From positions 1,305,543 through 1,369,542 of the forward strand of contig NZ_JALGBH010000002.1 of NCBI RefSeq assembly GCF_022809115.1: a DNA stretch of 64,000 bases, in the 5' to 3' direction. Made by a program: the position numbers and the translations under genes. The DNA comes from Pedobacter montanisoli (GTDB lineage: Bacteria; Bacteroidota; Bacteroidia; Sphingobacteriales; Sphingobacteriaceae). Shown one piece after another: positions 1 to 7,372 of the stretch. Numbering within the stretch: the stretch's first letter is position 1; every line of letters begins with the position of its first letter. The notes under the pieces are model-generated. The model did no database searches, was not told the DNA's origin, and worked only from the letters and a program-made list of their open reading frames with translations.

Positions 1-204
1 GTATTAAAATCATTAGGCTTATCTGATGATTTGGCACACTCTTCGATACGTTTTGGTTTAGGCAGATTTACTACTGAAGAAGAAGTAGATTATGCTATAG
101 AAAATACCAGAAATGCAGTAAACCATCTTAGAGACCTTTCTCCACTTTGGGAAATGTTCAAAGAGGGAATTGACCTGAGTAAAATTGAGTGGGCAGAACA
201 CTAA
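1..204 (+). CDS. iscS: Cysteine desulfurase IscS, 3' end only
   Basis: The window opens inside this gene; 67 C-terminal residues and the TAA stop are visible. IscS is a PLP enzyme that takes sulfur from cysteine and hands it to the scaffold IscU. The visible part carries the IscS-type C-terminal sequence [18 protein letters not shown] followed by the ending [10 protein letters not shown]...IEWAEH, which closely matches the end of classical IscS proteins rather than SufS. The PLP lysine and the mobile catalytic cysteine lie upstream, outside the window. iscU begins 124 bp downstream and iscA follows, so the order iscS-iscU-iscA supports the call. Confidence 0.93.
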   Translation, partial: VLKSLGLSDDLAHSSIRFGLGRFTTEEEVDYAIENTRNAVNHLRDLSPLWEMFKEGIDLSKIEWAEH

Positions 205-328
205 GACGAATAACGATTGTAGATTTACGAATTTCGATTTGAAATAAACAATCATTGAATAAATTAAGAATATCATATTTACGGCAGCAGGAAATCTAAA
301 ATCGTAAATTATAAAAATCTAAAATACC

Positions 329-742
329 ATGGCATATTCAGAAAAAGTAATTGATCATTATACCAACCCCCGCAACGTTGGTACTTTAAATAAAGATTCA
401 AAAAATGTGGGTACTGGTTTAGTTGGTGCTCCAGAGTGTGGCGACGTAATGCGTTTACAGATAGAAGTAGATGACAATAATGTAATTACCGATGCAAAAT
501 TTAAAACCTTTGGATGCGGTTCTGCAATTGCTTCTTCTTCACTGGCAACAGAATGGTTAAAAGGTAAATCAATTGATGAGGCTTTAACTATTGATAACAT
601 GGATATTGTTGAAGAACTGGCTTTACCTCCGGTAAAAATCCACTGCTCGGTATTGGCAGAAGATGCCATTAAATCGGCTATTAACGATTACCGTGTAAAA
701 AATGGTTTGGAAGCATTAGAATTACCTAAATCGCACCATTAA
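329..742 (+). CDS. iscU: Fe-S cluster assembly scaffold IscU
   Basis: The 137-residue protein is full length for IscU, the scaffold on which [2Fe-2S] clusters are built from IscS sulfur. The three ligand cysteines are in their usual settings: C37 in PECGDV with D39, C63 in FGCGSA, and C107 in KIHCSVLAED. The LPPVK motif (residues 100-104), which the HscA chaperone binds in proteobacteria, is intact, although no hscA or hscB gene lies in this window. The ATG at 329 sits a few bases after an AT-rich leader. The gene lies between iscS and iscA on the same strand. Confidence 0.96.
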   Translation: MAYSEKVIDHYTNPRNVGTLNKDSKNVGTGLVGAPECGDVMRLQIEVDDNNVITDAKFKTFGCGSAIASSSLATEWLKGKSIDEALTIDNMDIVEELALPPVKIHCSVLAEDAIKSAINDYRVKNGLEALELPKSHH

Positions 743-829
743 TTTAGATGTGAGGAATTGATTGAGATGTGAGTTTTTTAAAACCCTCCTGTCTCAAATC
801 CCATATCTCGCATCTCAAATCTCGATACT
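743..829. repeat. Degenerate TCTCAAAT/GAGATGTGAG spacer repeat
   Basis: The iscU-iscA spacer is made of imperfect copies of a ten-base unit: TCTCAAATC, ATATCTCG and CATCTCAAATCTCG follow each other between about 791 and 824. The opposite orientation, TTGAGATGTGAG, lies at 763-774 and pairs 11 of 12 bases with CTCGCATCTCAA at 807-818, so the transcript could fold. No gene is present. The function is unknown; it may be a small mobile or slippage-derived intergenic repeat. Confidence 0.5.
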
Positions 830-1156
830 ATGATAACTATAACCGATAAAGCAAAAGATAAGATTGCACACTTAATGCAGGATGCCGATTTAGGGGCAGG
901 CTACTTTTTACGTGTATCTGTTAAAGGTGGAGGATGTTCGGGTTTATCTTATAACCTGGATTTTGACAACGAGGAGAAAACAGGCGATCAGTTTTTTGAA
1001 GATAATGGCGTTAAGGTTGCATTAGATATGAAATCTTTCCTGTACCTAGCCGGTACTGAGCTTGATTTCAGCGATGGTCTTAACGGAAAAGGATTTAACT
1101 TTATAAACCCCAACGCAAGTCGTACTTGTGGTTGTGGTGAGAGTTTCTCTGTTTAA
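830..1156 (+). CDS. iscA: A-type Fe-S carrier protein IscA
   Basis: This 108-residue HesB/IscA family protein carries or delivers Fe-S clusters to target enzymes. The three family cysteines are present: C36 in GGGCSGLSY and the pair C100/C102 in the C-terminal TCGCGESF. Length and motif spacing are normal. It is the last gene of the iscS-iscU-iscA run, 87 bp after iscU across a repeat-rich spacer, and is followed by a strong hairpin terminator. Whether it acts as IscA or ErpA cannot be told from sequence alone; the isc context favours IscA. Confidence 0.92.
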   Translation: MITITDKAKDKIAHLMQDADLGAGYFLRVSVKGGGCSGLSYNLDFDNEEKTGDQFFEDNGVKVALDMKSFLYLAGTELDFSDGLNGKGFNFINPNASRTCGCGESFSV

Positions 1157-1177
1157 TATATTAATAAATTATAGTAT

Positions 1178-1210
1178 AGGCATCGTACACAACGATGCCT
1201 TTTGCTTTTT
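1178..1210 (+). terminator. Rho-independent terminator after iscA
   Basis: A 9-bp perfect stem (AGGCATCGT with ACGATGCCT, loop of 5) spans 1178-1200 and is followed by TTTGCTTTTT. It lies 22 bp after the iscA stop and closes the isc transcript. Confidence 0.8.
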
Positions 1211-1256
1211 AAAGCATCTACATTTTTACCAACAAAAAGCTCTACATTTTGTATTA

Positions 1257-1287
1257 TTAATCACAATAGTTTATCATTGTTGATTAA
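1257..1287. promoter_or_regulatory. Inverted repeat upstream of acyl-CoA ligase
   Basis: TTAATCACAAT at 1257-1267 and ATTGTTGATTAA at 1276-1287 form an inverted repeat with one bulged base, ending 20 bp before the ligase ATG. The position suits an operator for a dimeric repressor of fatty-acid genes, but no regulator is encoded next to it, so the role is inference. Confidence 0.35.
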
Positions 1288-1307
1288 ACCAAACCCAGTA
1301 ATTTAAT

Positions 1308-3215
1308 ATGGTAGCATTTAACGAGTTTTCTACTGTTCCGTCTTTATTGCGTAATGTTGTAAAAAATATCCACCAACCCGAAGAAACCTTTTTAATCCAT
1401 AAGAAAGGTGCAGAATGGGAAGAAATATCTTTTGCTACAACATTAGCCAGAGCCGATGCTGTTTCTACTTTCTTTTTAGAAAAAGGCATTGCAAAAGGCG
1501 ACAGGCTTGGGCTAATGATAGAAAACTCTCCTGAATATGTTTATTACGATCAGGGTATCCAGCAGATCGGGGTAATCAATGTTTCCATTTACCCTACCCT
1601 TTCTGAACAGGAAGTGGCTTATATCGTTAACGATTCGGGTATTAAAGCTATACTTGTGGGTAATCCTTTCTTGTATAGAAAAATATTAAAGATTGCCGAT
1701 AATTGTGCTGAGCTTAAATACATTATACCCACCTTTTCCGATTATGGAAAAATAGTTGTTCCTGATGATGTAAAAGCTGAAATCATTCCCTACCAATATA
1801 TATTAGACACTACAGTTACACCTGAGCATATTGCCAAAATAGACCAGCGCAGAGCTGAAGTATTACCTCATGATGTTTCGTCTTTAATTTACACTTCGGG
1901 CACAACAGGAACGCCTAAGGGTGTAATGTTAACCCATTATAACTTTGTAGAGAATGTTAAGGTTTGCCTGCAACAGATTCCTGTGATAGACGAAACTGAA
2001 ACATTCCTTTCATTTTTGCCTTTATCGCACGTGTTTGAACGTACAGCAACCTATCATGTTTGCTGTGCCCAAGGCTGTAAAATTGCTTTTGCGCAAAGTT
2101 TAGAACTACTGGCCAAGAATATGGGCGAAGTAAGACCTACAGTAATGAGCTGTGTACCCCGTTTACTGGAACGCATACACGATAAGGCCATAAAATCGGG
2201 TACGGCTGCAGGCGGCGTAAAAGCCAAAATATTTAACTGGGCATTAAAAATCGGTAATAGTTACCGTATCGCTAAAGAAACTGGAAAAACACCGGGCATT
2301 ATCCTGAGCGCAGAAAAGGCCATTGCAGAAAAACTTGTTTTCAGCAAGATCAAAGAAAAAACAGGCGGACGCTTAAAATTTATGATATCAGGCGGTGCAG
2401 CATTACCTAAAAATGTGGGTGAGTTCTTTGGCGACTTGGGTATTAAAATATTAGAAGGTTTTGGTTTAACAGAAACTTCTCCGGTAATGTCGGTAACTGA
2501 ATACCACAGACAGGTATATGGAACGGTGGGCCGTGTAATTCCGGGCATAGAAATCGGCATTCAGAACGTTGAGGATAAGAAAATGGTTACCATACAAACA
2601 CATGAAACTTTCAATGAGAATTTTGAATGTGAAGAAGGGGAAATCATTGTGCGTGGACATTGTGTAATGAAAGGTTATTTTAACAAACCTGCTGAAACAG
2701 CCGAAGCCATTGATAAAGATAAATGGTTTCACACCGGCGATATAGGACGTTTCTATAAAGGTAATCTGCAAATTACAGATAGACTTAAGAACATGATTGT
2801 AAATGCTTATGGAAAGAACGTTTACCCTACTCCTGTTGAGAACACTTATCTAAAAAGCCCGAAAATAGATCAGTTGTTCTTAATCGGCGATAAAAAGGAA
2901 TACATTACTGCTATTATCATCCCTAATAAAGAAACTTTACAGGAAACCTTCAATTTAAAAGAAGACTTCTTTCAGAAGCCTGATGATTTTATAGAGGATA
3001 AGGAAATTAATGATTGGATGGCTATCGATATCAAGAAAATATCAAATGAATTGGCCAAATTTGAACGAATCAAGAACTTTAAGATCAAACGTAATCCATT
3101 CAGTATAGAAGAAGGTGAAATTACACCAACCTTAAAAGTTAAACGCCGTGTGGTAGAGAAAAAATACGCTCAGGCCATAAATGAAATGTACCAGGAAGAA
3201 GTAGAAGCTGATTAA
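1308..3215 (+). CDS. Long-chain fatty acid--CoA ligase (AMP-binding)
   Basis: The 635-residue protein belongs to the adenylate-forming family and probably activates long-chain fatty acids to acyl-CoA with ATP at the inner face of the membrane. The ATP-binding signature IYTSGTTGTPKGVMLTH is at residues 194-210, the linker-side motif EGFGLTETSP follows near 385, and WFHTGDIGRF with ITDRLKNMIVNAYGKNV gives the hinge and C-terminal subdomain. Length fits the long eukaryote-like acyl-CoA synthetases common in Bacteroidota. It is a single-gene unit between two terminators. The exact chain-length preference cannot be read from sequence. Confidence 0.9.
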   Translation: MVAFNEFSTVPSLLRNVVKNIHQPEETFLIHKKGAEWEEISFATTLARADAVSTFFLEKGIAKGDRLGLMIENSPEYVYYDQGIQQIGVINVSIYPTLSEQEVAYIVNDSGIKAILVGNPFLYRKILKIADNCAELKYIIPTFSDYGKIVVPDDVKAEIIPYQYILDTTVTPEHIAKIDQRRAEVLPHDVSSLIYTSGTTGTPKGVMLTHYNFVENVKVCLQQIPVIDETETFLSFLPLSHVFERTATYHVCCAQGCKIAFAQSLELLAKNMGEVRPTVMSCVPRLLERIHDKAIKSGTAAGGVKAKIFNWALKIGNSYRIAKETGKTPGIILSAEKAIAEKLVFSKIKEKTGGRLKFMISGGAALPKNVGEFFGDLGIKILEGFGLTETSPVMSVTEYHRQVYGTVGRVIPGIEIGIQNVEDKKMVTIQTHETFNENFECEEGEIIVRGHCVMKGYFNKPAETAEAIDKDKWFHTGDIGRFYKGNLQITDRLKNMIVNAYGKNVYPTPVENTYLKSPKIDQLFLIGDKKEYITAIIIPNKETLQETFNLKEDFFQKPDDFIEDKEINDWMAIDIKKISNELAKFERIKNFKIKRNPFSIEEGEITPTLKVKRRVVEKKYAQAINEMYQEEVEAD

Positions 3216-3250
3216 GTCATGCTTCTGCTTTCATAAAAAGAGTTTACTTA

Positions 3251-3293
3251 AAAAATCAGGAAATATGCTTTCAGGTATTTTCCTGATTTTTTT
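3251..3293. terminator. Bidirectional terminator between convergent genes
   Basis: AAAAATCAGGAAATA (3251-3265) pairs with TATTTTCCTGATTTTT (3276-3291) around a loop of about ten bases, with one unpaired A. A-rich and T-rich flanks make it work for both the acyl-CoA ligase and the convergent lipoprotein gene. Confidence 0.75.
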
Positions 3294-3294
3294 A

Positions 3295-3678
3295 TCAGTT
3301 AAAATCTACTTTCTGAAGAACGCATGTTTTGTTACCAATCGTAAAATTGAGCGATTTTAAAACAGCTCCGTCATTATCTTTAATCTCTATCTTATGATTG
3401 CCCGATGCTATACTTGAAATGATATAATTATTCATGGTTTTATCGGGTTTATTCAGATCATCACAATCTGAAATATGATTAGCTCTTCCGGGTTTTACCG
3501 TAAAAACTTCTTTAAATTCATCATCAATAAAGATATTTAATTGCAGAGCAGATTGTTTTGCATTATTAATAGCTAGCGCATAAGAGCCCACTCCTTCGAC
3601 AGTCTCGTTTTTCTCGCAGCTAAAAAATAAAAAAATGGCCAAGGCCAGAATTATAGAGCAGTTATTTTTCTTGATCAT
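3295..3678 (-). CDS. Small predicted lipoprotein of unknown function
   Basis: I do not recognise this 127-residue protein. I chose the ATG at 3678 because it gives a textbook lipoprotein signal: MIKKNN, a hydrophobic run, and the lipobox FFSC with the cysteine at residue 21, followed by EKNE. A longer reading frame to 3762 would run into the upstream gene and hide the signal peptide. The mature part is short and beta-rich in character, with KIEIKDNDGAVLKSLNF near the end and two cysteines (in SDCDD and NKTCVLQK). It lies 76 bp after the TauE/SafE-like gene and may be read through from the cco operon. Confidence 0.6.
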   Translation of the reverse strand: MIKKNNCSIILALAIFLFFSCEKNETVEGVGSYALAINNAKQSALQLNIFIDDEFKEVFTVKPGRANHISDCDDLNKPDKTMNNYIISSIASGNHKIEIKDNDGAVLKSLNFTIGNKTCVLQKVDFN

Positions 3679-3754
3679 GCTTATTTTGGTCGGGCTACAA
3701 AAATGATGATTTAAAATGGCTAAAAAAATACCTAATAGTCGGTAATTACTTAGA

Positions 3755-4453
3755 TTACTCACAATTCACAACTGTACCGGGCGACTGATAAATGGTTGGA
3801 GAGAGAAAAGGTATACCTAAATTTGCTGAGCGCAAAATGAAAAGAATACCTATAAACACTGTAAACCAAGGGATAAGCTTATTGGTATTAACTTTTATAT
3901 ATCTTTTAAGATACACTCCTCCCAATGAAATTGTTAACATTAAAGGTATGGTACCTAAACCAAATAACAACATAAATGTTACCGAATGTTGCACATCTGG
4001 GGTATTGATTGCGGTAGCCAAGGCCAGATACACCATACCGCAAGGAATTAATCCATTTAACATTCCGGCAAAAAATCCCCATAAAGGCAAGCGGTAAACC
4101 AACGACATAAATCGACTGATTGGCGAAACGATCTTTAACTGCCAGCTGCTTAACTTATGGTTATACTTTCCACTTAATTGCAACAATACAAAAGCAATAA
4201 GCGTAATACCAATTACTAAACTCAATGTATCCTGACTAATGATAAGTTTAAGCGTATTGCCCAGAATACCTGCAAATAAGCCTAAAAACATATACGTCAA
4301 AACTCTGCCCAACTGATAAGATAACATCTGTAATGCCGCTTTCCAATGGGTTTTGTTTTGCACAGGAAGGCCAAGTACAATTGGTCCGCACATAACGGCA
4401 CAATGTAAACTCCCTAAAAATCCCATTAAAAAAGCAAGCGATAAATAACTCAC
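3755..4453 (-). CDS. Sulfite exporter TauE/SafE-like membrane protein
   Basis: This 232-residue protein with about six membrane segments matches the TauE/SafE/DsbD_2 type found at the end of many cco operons. The N-terminal GSLHCAVMCGPIV motif, with a histidine and two cysteines inside the first helix, is typical of that subgroup and is suspected to handle metal or thiols. A second LIPCGMVYLAL motif lies at about residue 135. Its start overlaps the ccoH stop by four bases (ATGA), so the two are translationally coupled. A role in copper or haem delivery to cbb3 oxidase is inferred from context; true sulfite export is not supported by anything here. Confidence 0.75.
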   Translation of the reverse strand: MSYLSLAFLMGFLGSLHCAVMCGPIVLGLPVQNKTHWKAALQMLSYQLGRVLTYMFLGLFAGILGNTLKLIISQDTLSLVIGITLIAFVLLQLSGKYNHKLSSWQLKIVSPISRFMSLVYRLPLWGFFAGMLNGLIPCGMVYLALATAINTPDVQHSVTFMLLFGLGTIPLMLTISLGGVYLKRYIKVNTNKLIPWFTVFIGILFILRSANLGIPFLSPTIYQSPGTVVNCE

Positions 4454-4881
4454 AGTGTTATATCTTTTTTGTACAAATAAGGCTTATCATTAGATTTCCA
4501 TTCCAATGAAAGCAACCACAAACCCGGAGACATCTTTGTTTTATCAATTAAGATAATATTGTGGTCTCCAACGGGAGTACCCTCTTGGTTAATATCTTCT
4601 CTAGCTGCCGAAGGTCTTAATATTTTTAATTTATAATTGCTGGCAGCTTCTTTTAACTGTATAATGATCTGCGTACTCGTAATCTCTATCTTAGGAACAA
4701 AATTATCATCCAAAGTGTTCTTCTGTGCATCATATTCTTGATCATAATTGATTCCCTTTTCGTAGTAATCTTTTTCTACCAAAGCATCATCATCGTTAAC
4801 TTTAAACATATATACTACCATGCTCACAATAAAGAGCATAAATGCGATCATGCTTAAAATTATTTTTGTTCCCCAGTTCAT
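4450..4881 (-). CDS. ccoH: cbb3 oxidase assembly protein CcoH/FixH
   Basis: The 143-residue protein has one N-terminal membrane helix (about residues 5-27) and a small periplasmic domain, which is the FixH/CcoH layout. The sequence ALVEKDYYEKGINYDQ after the helix is the recognisable family signature. CcoH is needed for stable cbb3 oxidase assembly. It follows ccoG by 24 bp and overlaps the TauE/SafE-like gene by four bases. Confidence 0.85.
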   Translation of the reverse strand: MNWGTKIILSMIAFMLFIVSMVVYMFKVNDDDALVEKDYYEKGINYDQEYDAQKNTLDDNFVPKIEITSTQIIIQLKEAASNYKLKILRPSAAREDINQEGTPVGDHNIILIDKTKMSPGLWLLSLEWKSNDKPYLYKKDITL

Positions 4882-4905
4882 CCTGAATTATAATTTAATG
4901 TATTA

Positions 4906-6267
4906 TTAAGGCTGCGAGAAGAAAGTAGTCGTAGCTGTACTTAGCACTTTATGATCTGCTTTCACCTCAAAATCAACTTCTGTTTTATATTTACTTATCT
5001 TTTTAGGATCCTTGATCAAAAAGAAGGTAAGGTTAACCGTACTTTCTTTAGGCAATACATCTGTACCTCTGATGATCTGTATCTGGTCATCGGCATTAGT
5101 AGATTTAAACTCAAACACAATGTCTTTATTGGTCTTGTTAATTAACTCTGCATTATACAAGTTACTTATAGAACCATCAGGTCTTATCTGATACAAAGTA
5201 CCGCTTGCTCTTAAAACCGTAGTCTGCACATCCTGTCTTTTATAGATTAATGATGAAAACACCAAGATTACTACAACAAGTACCACTGCATAACCATATG
5301 CTCTAAGTCCAAGTTTAAATGGTTTTCTGGTATTGATATAATCCTGGTTATAAAAACCGATTAAATTTTCAGAGCGGTTAATTTTTAACATTACATCATT
5401 ACAGACATCTATACAAGCTGTACAGTTTACACATTCTAATTGCGTTCCATTTCTGATATCTATACCTGTAGGACATACTTGTACACACAAGCCGCAATCT
5501 ACACAGTCTCCTTTTTGTTCTTGTACGCCTTTGTGTACTTTTCCTCTTGGTTCACCTCTGGTAACATCGTATGCTACAATCAGGCTTTTGTTGTCTAATA
5601 AAACGCCCTGTAAACGTCCATAAGGGCAAATTACCGTGCAAACAACCTCTCTTACATAAGAGAAAACCATATAAAATACGAATGTAAAAATCCATATCGA
5701 TGCAAAACCTACCCAATGCTCGCTAACAGGTTCAGAAATGATCTTATATAAAGCATCTGAACTGATGAGATATGCCAAAAAAGTATTGGCGATGAAAAAC
5801 GATATGAGCAGAAAAATCAGGTGCTTTGTTCCCTTTTTAAAGATTTTTTCTGTATTCCAGGGTTGGGCATCTAGTTTTCTCTGTTGGTTCGCATCACCTT
5901 CTATCCAATATTCTATACGCCTGAACACCATTTCCATAAAAATGGTTTGCGGACAGGCCCAACCACACCATAAACGCCCCAATATTACCGTAAAACAAAC
6001 GATAAAAAGAATGAAGATGAGCATGGCCAATGCAAAAAGGTAGAAATCCTGAGGTGTAAATATGAGCCCGAAAAAAACAAACTTACGTTCCAGAAAATTG
6101 AGCAATACCAGTTGCTCGCCTTTAAATTTTACAAAAGGCGAGGCAAATAAAAATAAAAGCAGAATGTAACTAACCCATTTACGCTGTGTATATAATTTAC
6201 CCGATGGTTTCTTAGGGTAAATAAAGTTTCTCCCTTTATTTCTGGTATGTTTCTCTTTGGCTTTCAA
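4906..6267 (-). CDS. ccoG: cbb3 oxidase accessory ferredoxin CcoG
   Basis: The 453-residue protein is a full-length CcoG/FixG/RdxA, a membrane protein with 4Fe-4S clusters that reduces copper during cbb3 oxidase assembly. It shows the NapH-like membrane motifs CGWACPQTIFMEM and CPYGRLQGVLLD, then two ferredoxin motifs, CVDCGLCVQVCPTG and CVNCTACIDVCND, and a C-terminal immunoglobulin-like domain after a last membrane helix. It starts 5 bp after ccoP and leads into ccoH. Confidence 0.95.
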   Translation of the reverse strand: MKAKEKHTRNKGRNFIYPKKPSGKLYTQRKWVSYILLLFLFASPFVKFKGEQLVLLNFLERKFVFFGLIFTPQDFYLFALAMLIFILFIVCFTVILGRLWCGWACPQTIFMEMVFRRIEYWIEGDANQQRKLDAQPWNTEKIFKKGTKHLIFLLISFFIANTFLAYLISSDALYKIISEPVSEHWVGFASIWIFTFVFYMVFSYVREVVCTVICPYGRLQGVLLDNKSLIVAYDVTRGEPRGKVHKGVQEQKGDCVDCGLCVQVCPTGIDIRNGTQLECVNCTACIDVCNDVMLKINRSENLIGFYNQDYINTRKPFKLGLRAYGYAVVLVVVILVFSSLIYKRQDVQTTVLRASGTLYQIRPDGSISNLYNAELINKTNKDIVFEFKSTNADDQIQIIRGTDVLPKESTVNLTFFLIKDPKKISKYKTEVDFEVKADHKVLSTATTTFFSQP

Positions 6268-6272
6268 AACAA

Positions 6273-7199
6273 CTAATTTTTAGGGTCAGGCTCTGCTGTT
6301 GCTTCCTGTTCAGGTTCATATTTTACACCTTGTGGTGCTTTGGCATTAGCAGGCTTGGTACCTTGTAATGATAAAATATAATTGGCTACAGCACTGATAT
6401 TAGCCGAACTCATATTTTTCTCCCAGCTTACCATTCCCTTTTCAGGAATACCGTACTTAATCGATTTAAAAATATCTTTGATGCTTCCACCATGCAACCA
6501 ATACTCATCTGTTAGGTTTGGACCAACCAGGCCTTCGCCATGTTCACCATGACAGGCTACACAATTAGCATCAAATAAGCCCTTACCTACCGCAATCTGA
6601 CTTTCATCTACCTTAACGGTATTTTCGTCAACACTGGTGGCCGATTTTGCCAAGAATTTACGTTTTTCTTCATCTGCCTTAGCCATTTCAGTAGCATATT
6701 CATCATCCTGTCTTTGACCATATCCGCCTACGTGATAATAATATAAATATCCGGCTGCAAAAATCAGGGTTCCATAAAACAATATATTGAACCAAGCAGG
6801 TATAGGATTATTTAGTTCTTTGATACCATCGTAACTATGAGGTATTTCTAAATCTTTTTCCTGCTCTATAGGTTTCAGACTTAAAAGCTTATCCCAAACA
6901 GATAGTGTTTTTTTCTGCTGTTTCTTCCATTCGTCATATTCTAATTTCTGAACCTTTTCAGCTATATGATAAGGTTTAGGGTTTTTCTGTTCCTCATAAA
7001 TGAGCTTAAACGTTCTGTACAATATTATTGTAACCCATAAAGACAGTGCAGCAAAAATCAAAGCAACAATTACAAGTATTTCAGTAATACTCAGGCTCCA
7101 GCCTGCTGAAGCCGCTGCTTCAGGGACTTCGGCACTTGTCTGTGCAAATGCCGAAAATCCAATGAATAAAAACAATATACTAAACTTAATCCTGTTCAT
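6273..7199 (-). CDS. ccoP: cbb3 oxidase cytochrome c subunit CcoP (single haem)
   Basis: This 308-residue subunit carries electrons to the oxidase core. From MNRIKFSILF a signal-like segment is followed by a second membrane helix, the CcoP N-terminal domain ending in NNPIPAWFNILFYGT, and one cytochrome c domain with CVACHGEHGEGLVGP. I see only one CXXCH, while proteobacterial CcoP has two; single-haem CcoP is usual in Bacteroidota. I chose the ATG at 7199 over the in-frame ATG at 7220 because it starts the signal-like segment and shortens the overlap with ccoQ to 14 bp. Confidence 0.9.
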   Translation of the reverse strand: MNRIKFSILFLFIGFSAFAQTSAEVPEAAASAGWSLSITEILVIVALIFAALSLWVTIILYRTFKLIYEEQKNPKPYHIAEKVQKLEYDEWKKQQKKTLSVWDKLLSLKPIEQEKDLEIPHSYDGIKELNNPIPAWFNILFYGTLIFAAGYLYYYHVGGYGQRQDDEYATEMAKADEEKRKFLAKSATSVDENTVKVDESQIAVGKGLFDANCVACHGEHGEGLVGPNLTDEYWLHGGSIKDIFKSIKYGIPEKGMVSWEKNMSSANISAVANYILSLQGTKPANAKAPQGVKYEPEQEATAEPDPKN

Positions 7200-7368
7200 A
7201 AGAGTTGGTTTGAGGTTCATCTATAGGTAAATTGCGCATAACTTCTATGTGTTTTTTGCTCATCTTAAAAAGATAGATGCCCACCAGTACAAAAAACACC
7301 ATGAATATTAATAATGAGGTAATTAAATACAGCTCACCTCCTGCCAGATCTTTAATTTGCTTAAACAT
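7186..7368 (-). CDS. ccoQ: cbb3 oxidase small subunit CcoQ/FixQ
   Basis: A 60-residue protein with one membrane helix (LITSLLIFMVFFVLVGIYLF) and a polar C-terminal tail, lying between ccoNO and ccoP. Size, topology and position fit CcoQ, which stabilises the cbb3 complex. It begins 4 bp after the ccoNO stop and overlaps ccoP. Sequence conservation in this family is weak, so context carries most of the call. Confidence 0.75.
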   Translation of the reverse strand: MFKQIKDLAGGELYLITSLLIFMVFFVLVGIYLFKMSKKHIEVMRNLPIDEPQTNSYEQD

Positions 7369-7372
7369 AATT

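Noticed and set aside
743..829. CRISPR array in the iscU-iscA spacer
   Set aside because: Units are about ten bases, imperfect and in both orientations, with no regular spacers or cas genes.
3678..3762. Longer start for the small lipoprotein at 3762
   Set aside because: It overlaps the upstream gene and places a polar segment before the clear lipoprotein signal.
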